A stretch of 47,174 bases of DNA from Hondaea fermentalgiana (Eukaryota; Sar; Bigyra; Thraustochytrida; Thraustochytriidae): the NCBI GenBank assembly GCA_014084085.1, contig NPFB01000060.1, positions 117,901 to 165,074 on the forward strand, read 5' to 3'. Shown piece by piece: positions 7,948-15,221 of this stretch (its first letter is position 1; the number at the start of each line of letters is the position of its first letter). Below the pieces are notes generated by a model. The model had not been told where the DNA came from, made no database searches, and saw only the letters and a program-made list of their open reading frames with translations. The position numbers and the translations under genes were made by a program.

Positions 7948-8730
7948 TTACTCTTTATCCAAAATGGAGCCGAATTCCTGGTCCCCTTCCCTTTTAAAAT
8001 GCTCCGCGAGTCCCTTGAGCACCTCCCGAAGGCCGTTCCTGTAATCACTCATAATATTCGTTGCCTCAGCGTGCGTAATTTTGCTGAGGTCGCCTGTGAG
8101 GAGAGTATGTGTAAAATGCTTCAGATATTTATATCTGATGGGCAAATTTTGCAGCTTGTTCTTCGTAGCTGCATCGTTGAAGTCGAGCTTGCGCAACTTG
8201 CGGATCTCATCCGCTGTGACGAGGTCTAGTTCGTGGAGGAGAAGCTTCTCTCTTTCAGGCTCCGGAGACGTGTTTGTCTTCCTTTTCGTCGGTGTCTTGG
8301 ATCGGCGCCGGCGGCCCGCACGAGAGCTTTCGCGTCTCTCACTTGCACCATCACTTGCGCCATCACTTGCAGCTTCTGACTGGGCGTCGAGCTTCGTTTC
8401 TTCGGATGCCACATCAGAATCGCGACCTCCAGATGATTCATCGGCTTCATTGTCTTCATTTTCATCTTCGTCGTCATCCTCCTCATTTTCATCCTCATTT
8501 TCATCCTCCTCATCTTCATCCTCATCTTCATCCTCACTGTCCTCCCTCGCGGCGTTCTTCGCGTTTTGCTCCTCGTCTCTTTCCCCATTTCCCCGCTCTT
8601 GCTCTTCCTGGACTTGTGTTTGCGCGAGATTTATCTTCGCGGGAGACTTGGACCTTTCGCGCCGCTGGCCTGGGGTACTCCCGTGGCCATTTGACGCGAA
8701 CAGCGTGTCGAACATAGAGTCGGGATCCAT
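7948..8730 (-). CDS. acidic protein with a C-terminal domain shared with the next gene (260 aa)
   Basis: ATG 8730. Residues about 45-105 are an almost pure Asp/Glu tract encoded by TCATCC/TCATCT-type repeats, followed by a Ser/Arg/Lys-rich part with SKTPTKRK, a likely nuclear signal or phosphorylation region. From about 165 a folded helical domain begins (LLLHELDLVTADEIRKL...). The same domain is recognisable in the neighbouring 8797-9204 product: both have a leucine/acidic lead, a basic/aromatic middle and a DLSxIT motif. The acidic tract suggests binding to basic proteins or nucleoprotein. A run of ten A residues at 7924-7933 lies just beyond the stop, a T-run on the coding strand. Confidence 0.7.
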   Translation of the reverse strand: MDPDSMFDTLFASNGHGSTPGQRRERSKSPAKINLAQTQVQEEQERGNGERDEEQNAKNAAREDSEDEDEDEDEEDENEDENEEDDDEDENEDNEADESSGGRDSDVASEETKLDAQSEAASDGASDGASERRESSRAGRRRRSKTPTKRKTNTSPEPEREKLLLHELDLVTADEIRKLRKLDFNDAATKNKLQNLPIRYKYLKHFTHTLLTGDLSKITHAEATNIMSDYRNGLREVLKGLAEHFKREGDQEFGSILDKE

Positions 8731-8754
8731 TGGACGTGCGATGTGCGAGGTGTG

Positions 8755-8760
8755 ATATAT
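8755..8760 (-). promoter_or_regulatory. TATA-like element upstream of the 7948-8730 gene
   Basis: The sequence GATATATC stands out as AT-rich in a GC-rich surrounding, about 25 bases before the ATG at 8730 on the coding strand. The position fits a TATA-like promoter; no transcript start is known. Confidence 0.35.
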
Positions 8761-8796
8761 CCTGTGCCTGTATTTTTTCTATATACTTTGCAATTA

Positions 8797-9204
8797 TTAG
8801 GGGGGGGATTTGGGAACCGTGAATTTCGCAAGGCTCTGAAGGAATCGCTCGCTCAGCTCTTGTTGGTGTTCGATGTTAATGAGAAAGATAAGAACTGTTC
8901 TAATGACCTTAATCGGCAGCTCTTTCCGCATGCCTTTGGAGCTTGTAATGTCGTCATCAAAATATGTTTCGGCGACTCCTAAGTTTCTGATGTCGTCATA
9001 GGTGATAAGACTAAGGTCTTTCTTAGCAATTCGCTCGATAATTTTATAGTGATCCATGTTAGAAAACAGGGCAGACTGGCTTTTCAATTCTTTCGGGTCG
9101 AGTGTTTCTGCCCGGCGGCGGATCTCTTCCAAGCGCAGGGCCGAGACGGGGTCAAGCAGATTCACTAGTTTTAGCTTATTCTCCTCCTCAGTACTCAAAG
9201 TCAT
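8797..9204 (-). CDS. small paralogue of the acidic protein's C-terminal domain (135 aa)
   Basis: ATG 9204 chosen; a longer frame to 9300 would overlap the upstream gene. The 135-residue product lacks the acidic tract but aligns by eye with the end of the 7948-8730 product: LLDPVSALRLEEIRRR against LHELDLVTADEIRKL, then DLSLITYDDIRNL against DLSKITHAEATNI. That indicates domain duplication, with one copy fused to a charged N-terminus. No outside family is recognised. It ends in PKSPP encoded by a run of eight C on the coding strand. Confidence 0.65.
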   Translation of the reverse strand: MTLSTEEENKLKLVNLLDPVSALRLEEIRRRAETLDPKELKSQSALFSNMDHYKIIERIAKKDLSLITYDDIRNLGVAETYFDDDITSSKGMRKELPIKVIRTVLIFLINIEHQQELSERFLQSLAKFTVPKSPP

Positions 9205-9241
9205 GATTCCTGCCACTGTTGAAAAGAAACGCGTTCTCAAA

Positions 9242-9862
9242 TTATGCTCGAGTGTTATTGCTGAAGAAACGTTTGACAAGGTCGTCGCTGAGCGCACCAA
9301 ATTCGTGGTGCATGACTGAGAATAGCCGCTCCGTGGCAGCGTCCCAGCGCGTCCTGTCGTCTTCCATCATGAGGCCTGTGCGGTAACCCGCCGCGTTCTG
9401 GCTGCGAATGTACATGGCTACGAAGACGGCGAATGCTGGGATGAAGAGGTCGTTGTCGAGGCATGTCCTGTACATCTCGATTGGGCTCCGCCAACCCTCC
9501 CTGGCGCGAAAGTACGGCTTTATGCATGCGTACAGGTCGGCACTGGCAGTGGCAAAAGCCCCCTTGAGCTCATCGGAGAATTCGTACGATCTTTCACGCA
9601 GAGATTCCGCACCATCGGAATTCACAGTATTGGTCGCAACGAGCAGATCCTGAAACCCTCGGCGGAGGCGGAGCGATCCGGACACGCACTGCACGAAGAA
9701 GAAGGTCCTTCGATTGCCTTTGAACTCGATTTCGATAGTGGCGCTTGTATTGTGCCTGGGTGCGCCGGTCTCGATCGCCTCATCTTCAGCCTCTGCGACG
9801 AACGTGAATATGTCATCGGAGCTCATCGTTTCTTCGCACCCCGGCGGAGACTCGTTTGTCAT
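9242..9862 (-). CDS. hypothetical protein (206 aa)
   Basis: ATG 9862 taken as start; ATG 9826 (MSSDD) is an alternative that would leave a wider promoter gap. The first 45 residues are acidic. A beta-rich part follows (ATIEIEFKGNRRTFFFVQC), then a helical C-terminal half with a conserved-looking aromatic/Met segment (FIPAFAVFVAMYIRSQN) that is only mildly hydrophobic. No signal peptide or known motif is seen. The gene is divergent from the Cys-rich gene starting 35 bases away, so the two may share a short bidirectional promoter. Confidence 0.6.
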   Translation of the reverse strand: MTNESPPGCEETMSSDDIFTFVAEAEDEAIETGAPRHNTSATIEIEFKGNRRTFFFVQCVSGSLRLRRGFQDLLVATNTVNSDGAESLRERSYEFSDELKGAFATASADLYACIKPYFRAREGWRSPIEMYRTCLDNDLFIPAFAVFVAMYIRSQNAAGYRTGLMMEDDRTRWDAATERLFSVMHHEFGALSDDLVKRFFSNNTRA

Positions 9863-9897
9863 ATGTGCCAACGGTCGCTCGCCCGCAAATCCTCAAC

Positions 9898-11058
9898 ATG
9901 GACGACCCGGAGACCATCCTGGAGAAGGAGGCGAATTTCGATGTGCAAAATACCAAGGCATCTCTGTTGCGACTGGCTGACGCCGCTCACATCCTGGAGC
10001 ACGAGCCCGTGGATGTGCTCGTCCGCGTGCTGGTCAAGCACGCCGCCGCGTTGGGCGAGCCGGATGCAGACGCGCTGGCGACGCGGCTCCGCGAAGATGC
10101 GCGCTTTCGGGGCACGCTGGGCGACCTGAAGGCGCACGGGGATGTGTACGCGATGCTGGACAGCGCCACGCAGCCGCGCCCCGTCGTCGCGCCGGAGGAG
10201 ACGGCCTTGGAGCTTTGGCGCGCTGCGGTTGGCGCCAGCGACCCTCTGGCTGCCGTCGCTGCAACGTGCGAAGGAAACACGGGGCGGCCGTCCGGGCTCG
10301 CCCGCTTCCTCAGAGACCACGACGGCGTGCTCGGCGCCCTGGATGACGCGACGCTGGAGCGCGGCTTGCGCTCGCCGTACTTCTCGAGGGCCCGGACGCT
10401 GGCGCAGCTGCATGCCCGCGGCGACCTCTTGGGCCGCCTGCGGAGCATTTGCCGAGTGCGCTCGCTGGTCAAGGTCGGCGGAGCGACGGTGCCTTTCGAA
10501 GAGGCCGCCGCGGGCGCGCAGTTGCCGGCCGGCGCGACGTTCCTCAGGGCCGCCGAGGGGCGGGCGGTGGTGCGCGTGCCCGGCCGTGCAGGCCCTGAGT
10601 ACTTCTCCATCTCGTTGTCGAAGGCCGTGGCGAGGAAGCCGCGCCTCCGGCCGTGTTGCAGGCACGGCCTCGAATGCCGCATGTGCGAGTTTGGCCCCAA
10701 GGCTTTGGCCGAGGCGCTGGGCGTGCCGGGCGATCTAGCTCCCGAGTACGTGCGCGGGGACCGCCTTTATCTGCGGAAGGGCTCGAGCTTGCAAGTCATC
10801 CCATGTGCCGGCGGCGAGCTCCGGTCGGTCTGCAAGCACGGCAACAGGCCTTCGGACTGTTTGCTGTGCCCGCATCGCGGCTGTCGGCACTCGGCCTCCC
10901 TGAGCCGCGGCTTGTGCTTCGAATGCCAAGCGGAGAGGCTGCGTGGGAGCGCGGAGTTCGAGCGCAGCGGAGACGTCTTCTTCGCCAGGGCCAAGCGCTG
11001 GAAATACAAGTACACCAAGACGCCGCAAGGCGGCTTCTCTCGCACGAAGATCGGTTGA
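9898..11058 (+). CDS. protein with C-terminal CxHG zinc-binding modules (386 aa)
   Basis: ATG 9898. The first 250 residues are Ala/Leu-rich and helical with no recognised domain. Two Cys/His clusters follow: CCRHGLECRMC at about 253-263 and CKHGNRPSDCLLCPHRGC continuing to FEC at about 311-343. The C-x-HG-x4-C-x2-C spacing is like the short ICEHG-type modules found repeatedly in algal and stramenopile proteins and their viruses, which probably bind zinc. The last 20 residues are basic and aromatic (RWKYKYTKTPQGG), suiting nucleic acid binding. Two ten-base T-runs follow the stop. A regulatory or nucleic-acid-binding role is plausible but unproven. Confidence 0.7.
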   Translation: MDDPETILEKEANFDVQNTKASLLRLADAAHILEHEPVDVLVRVLVKHAAALGEPDADALATRLREDARFRGTLGDLKAHGDVYAMLDSATQPRPVVAPEETALELWRAAVGASDPLAAVAATCEGNTGRPSGLARFLRDHDGVLGALDDATLERGLRSPYFSRARTLAQLHARGDLLGRLRSICRVRSLVKVGGATVPFEEAAAGAQLPAGATFLRAAEGRAVVRVPGRAGPEYFSISLSKAVARKPRLRPCCRHGLECRMCEFGPKALAEALGVPGDLAPEYVRGDRLYLRKGSSLQVIPCAGGELRSVCKHGNRPSDCLLCPHRGCRHSASLSRGLCFECQAERLRGSAEFERSGDVFFARAKRWKYKYTKTPQGGFSRTKIG

Positions 11059-11071
11059 AGAATTTTCACTC

Positions 11072-11102
11072 TTTTTTTTTTGGTTTAGCATCTTTTTTTT
11101 TT
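11072..11102 (+). terminator. paired T-runs after the 9898-11058 gene
   Basis: Two runs of ten T residues (11072-11081 and 11093-11102) lie 14-45 bases beyond the stop on the coding strand, between two convergent genes. They fit the pattern of T-runs seen after other genes here and may mark transcript ends. Confidence 0.35.
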
Positions 11103-11129
11103 GTTTACGACAGAACTGCGCCCTGCGCA

Positions 11130-11423
11130 TCACCTGAGCTGCGCGAGCTGGGCCTCGAGCTGGCGCCGGCGGCTCCTCTCCAGCAAGCGCTGGTAGCCGC
11201 GCTGGTCTCTGGTCACGAACCGCTCTCGCAGCAGCTTTCTGTGGGCCGCTCGGAAGACCTTACCGCCGCGCCGCGGCGACACACCCGTCTCCATCGTGGC
11301 GTGCTGCATAGCCATGGCGTCGCAATACAGCCGCATGGCGTCTCGCACTTGGCTCCAAGTGCGAAACCCGCGGCACGTTTCAAGCAAGGCGCGCTCTTCG
11401 CCGGGAAATAGCTCGTGGTCCAT
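11130..11423 (-). CDS. small basic protein (97 aa)
   Basis: ATG 11423. The product is 97 residues, helical and strongly basic towards the C-terminus (KLLRERF, RLLERSRRRQLEAQL), with a QVRDAMRLYCDAMAMQHATM segment in the middle. It has no membrane segment or Cys cluster. Upstream lies an AAAAC repeat (11427-11448). It is the last of a run of minus-strand genes from 14.7 to 11.1 kb. A DNA- or RNA-binding or packaging role would fit the charge but is a guess. Confidence 0.55.
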   Translation of the reverse strand: MDHELFPGEERALLETCRGFRTWSQVRDAMRLYCDAMAMQHATMETGVSPRRGGKVFRAAHRKLLRERFVTRDQRGYQRLLERSRRRQLEAQLAQLR

Positions 11424-11509
11424 CGGAAAACAAAACAAAACAAAACAAGATTACCTTTTTGGGGGGAATTTGGGAGACTTTCCGCTTCCTTGTCCGTCAA
11501 ATACGCGAA

Positions 11510-12571
11510 TTAGTTTTGGCCGAGCAGGCACGTGAACTTTTGGCCGGGCTTGGCGTACTGCAGGCTGACGCCCACGGTGCGGTTCCGGATGCGCTCGTGC
11601 ACGTCGAAGACGGTGCTGACGAATTCGTCAATGTACTTTTGCGTTCTTTTGCCTTTCAAGGAAGTGTATAAGCCGTGAATGGGGTTCGTGTAATCATCCT
11701 TCTCGTCGCTGAAAAGGTATTGCATGGCCTCCTCCACTTGCTTGTCGGCATCCGCGTCGGGCACTTTGGGGTCCACATGAAGCCTCAGCATCAACTTGAG
11801 CAGAGCCAAGGAAAACTTGGACCCAATGTTTTCCACCGCTTCCTCCTTGGGCGCTTGGGTAATATTGGGATCGTCAAAGTCTTTGTGGACCATGTTGAGG
11901 AACTTGCCGGCCAAGTCGAAGTCGCCGCTGGCGTGCCGCAGGGGCATGAGCACGGGCGTCACCTTCTGCGTGGACCGGCCGTACCGGCGGGCCATCTTCT
12001 TGAGGTCGTCAGAGTTGGGCACTTTCCACAGGACGATATCGCCGGGGCAGAATTTCGACTCGCCGTTGTTGTAGATCTCCATGGTGCCTTGCACGCGGGT
12101 GGTGATCTGCGCCTTGCGCGACCCTTCGTCCTCGTTGGCCGGGTCTGTGCTGCCGAGCGCGAAGCCAATGAAGCGGATGTCGTCCGTGACGCGCGCAATG
12201 ACCGCGTCCTCCTTGACCTTGCCCGTATCGTTGTCGATCTCGGAGGCATGGAAGCGGTCGCGCTTGACGTAGGCGCCGTTGAGGTTGGAGACCACGGGGA
12301 TTGCGTTGTCGAGGATGTGGCCAGAGTGCTTGTTGGAGCCGAACTGGAAGACGAAGTCGCCGGGGTCCACGCGGACGGTCGCCGGGTCCAGGGACGCGCG
12401 CTCGTTGTAGAGGACGTAGTTGCCCGCGTCCTTCATGCCGGTGTCGACCCGCCTGCGCATGTTCAGGCGGCGGGTCACTTGGTCCCAGTCATGGCGGCAC
12501 TGGATGACGACGGTGTTCTGGCCGGGGTCCTGGCCGAAAAGACCCTTGGTGTTGCCGCCGAGAGGGAACAT
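11510..12571 (-). CDS. hypothetical protein, possible virion component (353 aa)
   Basis: ATG 12571 (MFPLGGNTKGLFG) is chosen because the longer frame to 12664 adds an unlikely start. The N-terminal 200 residues are beta-rich with evenly spaced polar strands (DPGDFVFQFGSNKHSGHIL, ITTRVQGTMEIYNNGESK, PGDIVLWKVP), the look of a viral structural protein, although I cannot match a capsid family. The C-terminal part is helical. It is adjacent to and co-oriented with a second protein of nearly the same length (12661-13725), 89 bases apart, suggesting a pair made together. Codon use and start context match the rest of the left half. Confidence 0.65.
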   Translation of the reverse strand: MFPLGGNTKGLFGQDPGQNTVVIQCRHDWDQVTRRLNMRRRVDTGMKDAGNYVLYNERASLDPATVRVDPGDFVFQFGSNKHSGHILDNAIPVVSNLNGAYVKRDRFHASEIDNDTGKVKEDAVIARVTDDIRFIGFALGSTDPANEDEGSRKAQITTRVQGTMEIYNNGESKFCPGDIVLWKVPNSDDLKKMARRYGRSTQKVTPVLMPLRHASGDFDLAGKFLNMVHKDFDDPNITQAPKEEAVENIGSKFSLALLKLMLRLHVDPKVPDADADKQVEEAMQYLFSDEKDDYTNPIHGLYTSLKGKRTQKYIDEFVSTVFDVHERIRNRTVGVSLQYAKPGQKFTCLLGQN

Positions 12572-12660
12572 GATTTCAGGAGGGGAGCAAAAATTGCTGG
12601 ACTGTCCTTGGCTTGCTCCATGGGGCTCTTCCTTTTCGTCATATAGTTTTTTTTGGCAGC

Positions 12661-13725
12661 TCACTCTCCCTTTTTCATGGGAATGATTCTCTCGAGATGA
12701 GCGCGGAAGTTCTCGAACTCGACGGTCGTGGGGTACGGCGTGACGGGCACGATGGGCGACATCTCCAGCTTCATGCGGAAGCGCATGGTGGAAATCTTGG
12801 CGGTGTCCTGGGTGGACAGCACGAGAGCAGCTTCGTTCAGGTCGCTCGCGCGGTGCTTCTCCTGCGTGGCCATGAATTCGAGCACGGAGGATGCGTGCTG
12901 GACGATGTCGATTTCGATGTCGGAGTCGTGAATGGTGCCGCCGCGGTTGTGCCAGGTGTGCAGGGCCGAGGTGGCCGCATGCGTCACGACGTGGCCGTGG
13001 TTGATGCGGTTCTTGTCCTCGGGGTCGGCCTTGAGGTTTCGTCGGAACGTGGCGCGGCGCGAGCTGAGGTACATGCTTTCGTTCGTCACGTTTGTGGCGT
13101 GCAAGAGCTCCTTGCCGACCTTGGTCATGGTCGTGGGGCCTGTGGACATTTCGCGTTCGTTCCAGTGGGAGGGAATGGCCATTTCGGGGATCGAGACCAT
13201 TTCGGGGTGCACCACCACGGCCTCTTCGCGGCCAGTGGCCAGCGCCGCGAAGTCCTTGCCGCGGACCGTGAAGGTTTCTGCCCCGGGGCGCCGGTCGATG
13301 AACTTGCGGAAGTGGCCCGAATTGTCCAGCTCCTGGAGCGGGTGCTCGATCTGGTCGACGAGGGGGAAAGCGAAGCTGGCGGCCAGCGTGGCGTCCGCGT
13401 CGCTCCTCTTTTCTGGGCAGTAGAAGACGTCCGCGATTGAGATTTTGTGGACGATCACCAGCGGAGGCATATCGTAGCCGGGTGGCAGGTTCTTGAACTG
13501 AATTTTGCGCTTGACGTTCTCGACGTTCTCCTCAAAATTGTTGACGAAGCTCGCGAATTTCATGTGGACGTTGCCACCTTCGACCAGCTCCTGCACCTGG
13601 GGCTTGGTGAGCATGCAATCCCAGTTGACTGTGATTGGGCTCTCGTTGGCGACTCTGTAGTTCTCGTTGAACTCGGCGCTGCGCACGCGCTGCGGATGCA
13701 CGTTGACGATGCTGGTGCTGGCCAT
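12661..13725 (-). CDS. hypothetical protein, possible virion component (354 aa)
   Basis: ATG 13725 (MASTSIVNVHPQRV) is the chosen start. The 354 residues have no signal peptide, membrane segment or Cys cluster, and contain several His-rich loops (NHGHVVTHAATSALHTWHN). Mixed strands and helices with a C-terminal PTTVEFENFRAHLERI segment suggest a compact, assembly-type protein. No family is recognised. Near-identical length and adjacency to the 11510-12571 product suggest a functional partnership such as two structural subunits; I see no convincing sequence similarity between them. Confidence 0.65.
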   Translation of the reverse strand: MASTSIVNVHPQRVRSAEFNENYRVANESPITVNWDCMLTKPQVQELVEGGNVHMKFASFVNNFEENVENVKRKIQFKNLPPGYDMPPLVIVHKISIADVFYCPEKRSDADATLAASFAFPLVDQIEHPLQELDNSGHFRKFIDRRPGAETFTVRGKDFAALATGREEAVVVHPEMVSIPEMAIPSHWNEREMSTGPTTMTKVGKELLHATNVTNESMYLSSRRATFRRNLKADPEDKNRINHGHVVTHAATSALHTWHNRGGTIHDSDIEIDIVQHASSVLEFMATQEKHRASDLNEAALVLSTQDTAKISTMRFRMKLEMSPIVPVTPYPTTVEFENFRAHLERIIPMKKGE

Positions 13726-13818
13726 GATTTGTTTCCCCGCGGCAGGAGATTTTGAAAAACGATAATCAAGAGAATGCAACACGGGGCTGTTGCGCTACAA
13801 TGCGAAATTCCATTTTAC

Positions 13819-14253
13819 TTATGATAATGCATTCAGAGGGGTGCGTGCGGCGCGCGCAGCGTCTTCTCCTTGGGTGAGGCGGCGGAGGAGGTCCACGTCG
13901 ACGGGCCGGAGGCACTCTCTGTACCGCTTGAATTTGGAGCCGGCCAAAAGCTCCCGGGCGTTGATAACGATGTTGTCGAGGACGTTGATTTCAGGGTGGG
14001 CCATGATTCTGCTGACGCCCTGCACGAGGTCGTCGAGCGGCACTTGAACGATCGCGCACGGCGACTCCCCCACGAGGAAGATGGTCGAGTGGAACACGCA
14101 GCCAACCGCGCTCGCGAAGGCCGCGCCCGCGTGCGGGTCCATGTTCTTGCCGTACAGCAGAAAGGTCATCGTGTCGGAAACCATCGGCGCCACGCGAGTC
14201 CGCTGCGGCGAAGGCCAGAGCATCGCACTCACGCCCCGCTCCTCACGATTCAT
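13819..14253 (-). CDS. hypothetical protein (144 aa)
   Basis: ATG 14253 is chosen because it overlaps the end of the upstream gene (stop at 14243) by 11 bases, a compact arrangement. The product has a moderately hydrophobic middle (AAFASAVGCVFHSTIFLVG) that looks like buried strands more than a membrane span, and a basic C-terminal helix (LLRRLTQ). No family is recognised. It belongs to the 11.1-14.7 kb minus-strand series. Confidence 0.6.
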   Translation of the reverse strand: MNREERGVSAMLWPSPQRTRVAPMVSDTMTFLLYGKNMDPHAGAAFASAVGCVFHSTIFLVGESPCAIVQVPLDDLVQGVSRIMAHPEINVLDNIVINARELLAGSKFKRYRECLRPVDVDLLRRLTQGEDAARAARTPLNALS

Positions 14254-14737
14254 GTATGCAGAGTCGCTTGCGCGGTCCGCAGACGCGCGGCCGCGATGCA
14301 AAGCTCACGCGCAGGGCCGGGCGGTTTTCGTTGAGCGTGAAGGAGAACTTAACGTCGGGAAACGGCGGCAGCGCCGGGACGGTGATGGTCTGTCCTCTCC
14401 TCATTGCGATCAGCACCACCACGCGGTGGTTGCCCGGGTCGAGCACCACCCGCGAGGTCTTCATCTCCAAGTCGTTGAAGAGCATGAGCGAGCTCATGGT
14501 CTGCAGGAAGTGGTAGGCGCGCAGCCTGGAGCGGAACGCCGCGTCGACCGCCGCCGGCTCCATCTTGACGCCCTTCATCCCGGCGCCGTTGAAGTCCGGC
14601 ACGGCGGCCAAGCCGCGCTCGACGCGCCAGACGTCGCAGTCCTGGGCGCGATCCCGCCAGACCGTCACCCGGACCGGCCCCTCTCCGGCCGGCACTTCCA
14701 CCGCGCGTTGCAGCGAAATGTGTTGCGCAGGATCCAT
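14243..14737 (-). CDS. hypothetical protein (164 aa)
   Basis: ATG 14737 opens 164 residues of mostly beta structure (VRVTVWRDRAQDCDVWRVERG, FPDVKFSFTLNENRPALRVSF), suggestive of a small sandwich fold. The C-terminus carries CGPRKRLC. It overlaps the next gene by 11 bases. Another open frame upstream (14665-14835) reads as beta-strand protein and runs into this one out of frame, so the true N-terminus could lie further up if a -1 shift occurs. No family is recognised. Confidence 0.55.
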   Translation of the reverse strand: MDPAQHISLQRAVEVPAGEGPVRVTVWRDRAQDCDVWRVERGLAAVPDFNGAGMKGVKMEPAAVDAAFRSRLRAYHFLQTMSSLMLFNDLEMKTSRVVLDPGNHRVVVLIAMRRGQTITVPALPPFPDVKFSFTLNENRPALRVSFASRPRVCGPRKRLCIHES

Positions 14738-14835
14738 ATGTTCTCGGTCGGTCTCTCGACGGTCAGACGTTTGTGCTGGCCCGTCTGGGTGACTAACAAA
14801 ACCGTCATGTCAACGGTGCGGAGGTTCGTGGGCAT
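14665..14835 (-). CDS. short ORF overlapping the 14243-14737 start (56 aa)
   Basis: ATG 14835 opens 56 codons (MPTNLRTVDMTVLLVTQTG...), overlapping the next gene by 73 bases in another frame. The first 40 residues look like real beta-strand protein, and the rest is basic and less natural. It may be the missing N-terminus of the downstream gene, or a small overlapping gene. The rest of the gap from 14836 to 15041 holds nothing I can support. Confidence 0.3.
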   Translation of the reverse strand: MPTNLRTVDMTVLLVTQTGQHKRLTVERPTENIWILRNTFRCNARWKCRPERGRSG

Positions 14836-15041
14836 CTCCGCCTCGCATGTGGCGGTCCGGGCCCGTTGCGGCGCCGAGCGCCTTCCGCGAGTCGGTCGGC
14901 GACGTCCGCCGTTGCGATTCCTGGAGCACCGCCGGTTCTTGGCGGCCCCTGGGCAGCAATCTTCGGGCGCTGCAAGCCGCGGCCGGGCTGCTGCTTCACT
15001 CGCGTACATACATACCGGGGCGCCGCGGTCACTGAAGCGGA

Positions 15042-15188
15042 ATGGGAATCATGCGTGATGAAGAGGAGCATTCGGCGACGGTCACGGCTGAGCTCATCTG
15101 CGCCCTCATAGCGGGAACGGTGCTGCTGGAAATTCTTCTGGCGGTTTACGTGGTAAAGAATTATGAAAGACTCCGGATGTGGCTCTAG
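15042..15188 (+). CDS. 48-residue single-span membrane peptide
   Basis: ATG 15042 to TAG 15188 encodes an acidic N-terminus (MGIMRDEEEHSA), a hydrophobic span of about 20 residues (LICALIAGTVLLEILLAVYVV, residues 18-38) and a basic tail (KNYERLRMWL). By the positive-inside rule the tail would be cytosolic, a type I-like topology without a cleaved signal. It ends 33 bases before the polymerase start. Small membrane proteins of this kind are frequent in enveloped DNA viruses. No family is recognised. Confidence 0.6.
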   Translation: MGIMRDEEEHSATVTAELICALIAGTVLLEILLAVYVVKNYERLRMWL

Positions 15189-15221
15189 GCAAAACCACAA
15201 CGACAGAAAAGCACGGCGAGA

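Noticed and set aside
8800..8816. G-run followed by ATTTGGGA, seen again at 11461-11475
   Set aside because: One copy is inside coding sequence and the other downstream of a gene; two short matches are not enough to claim a signal.
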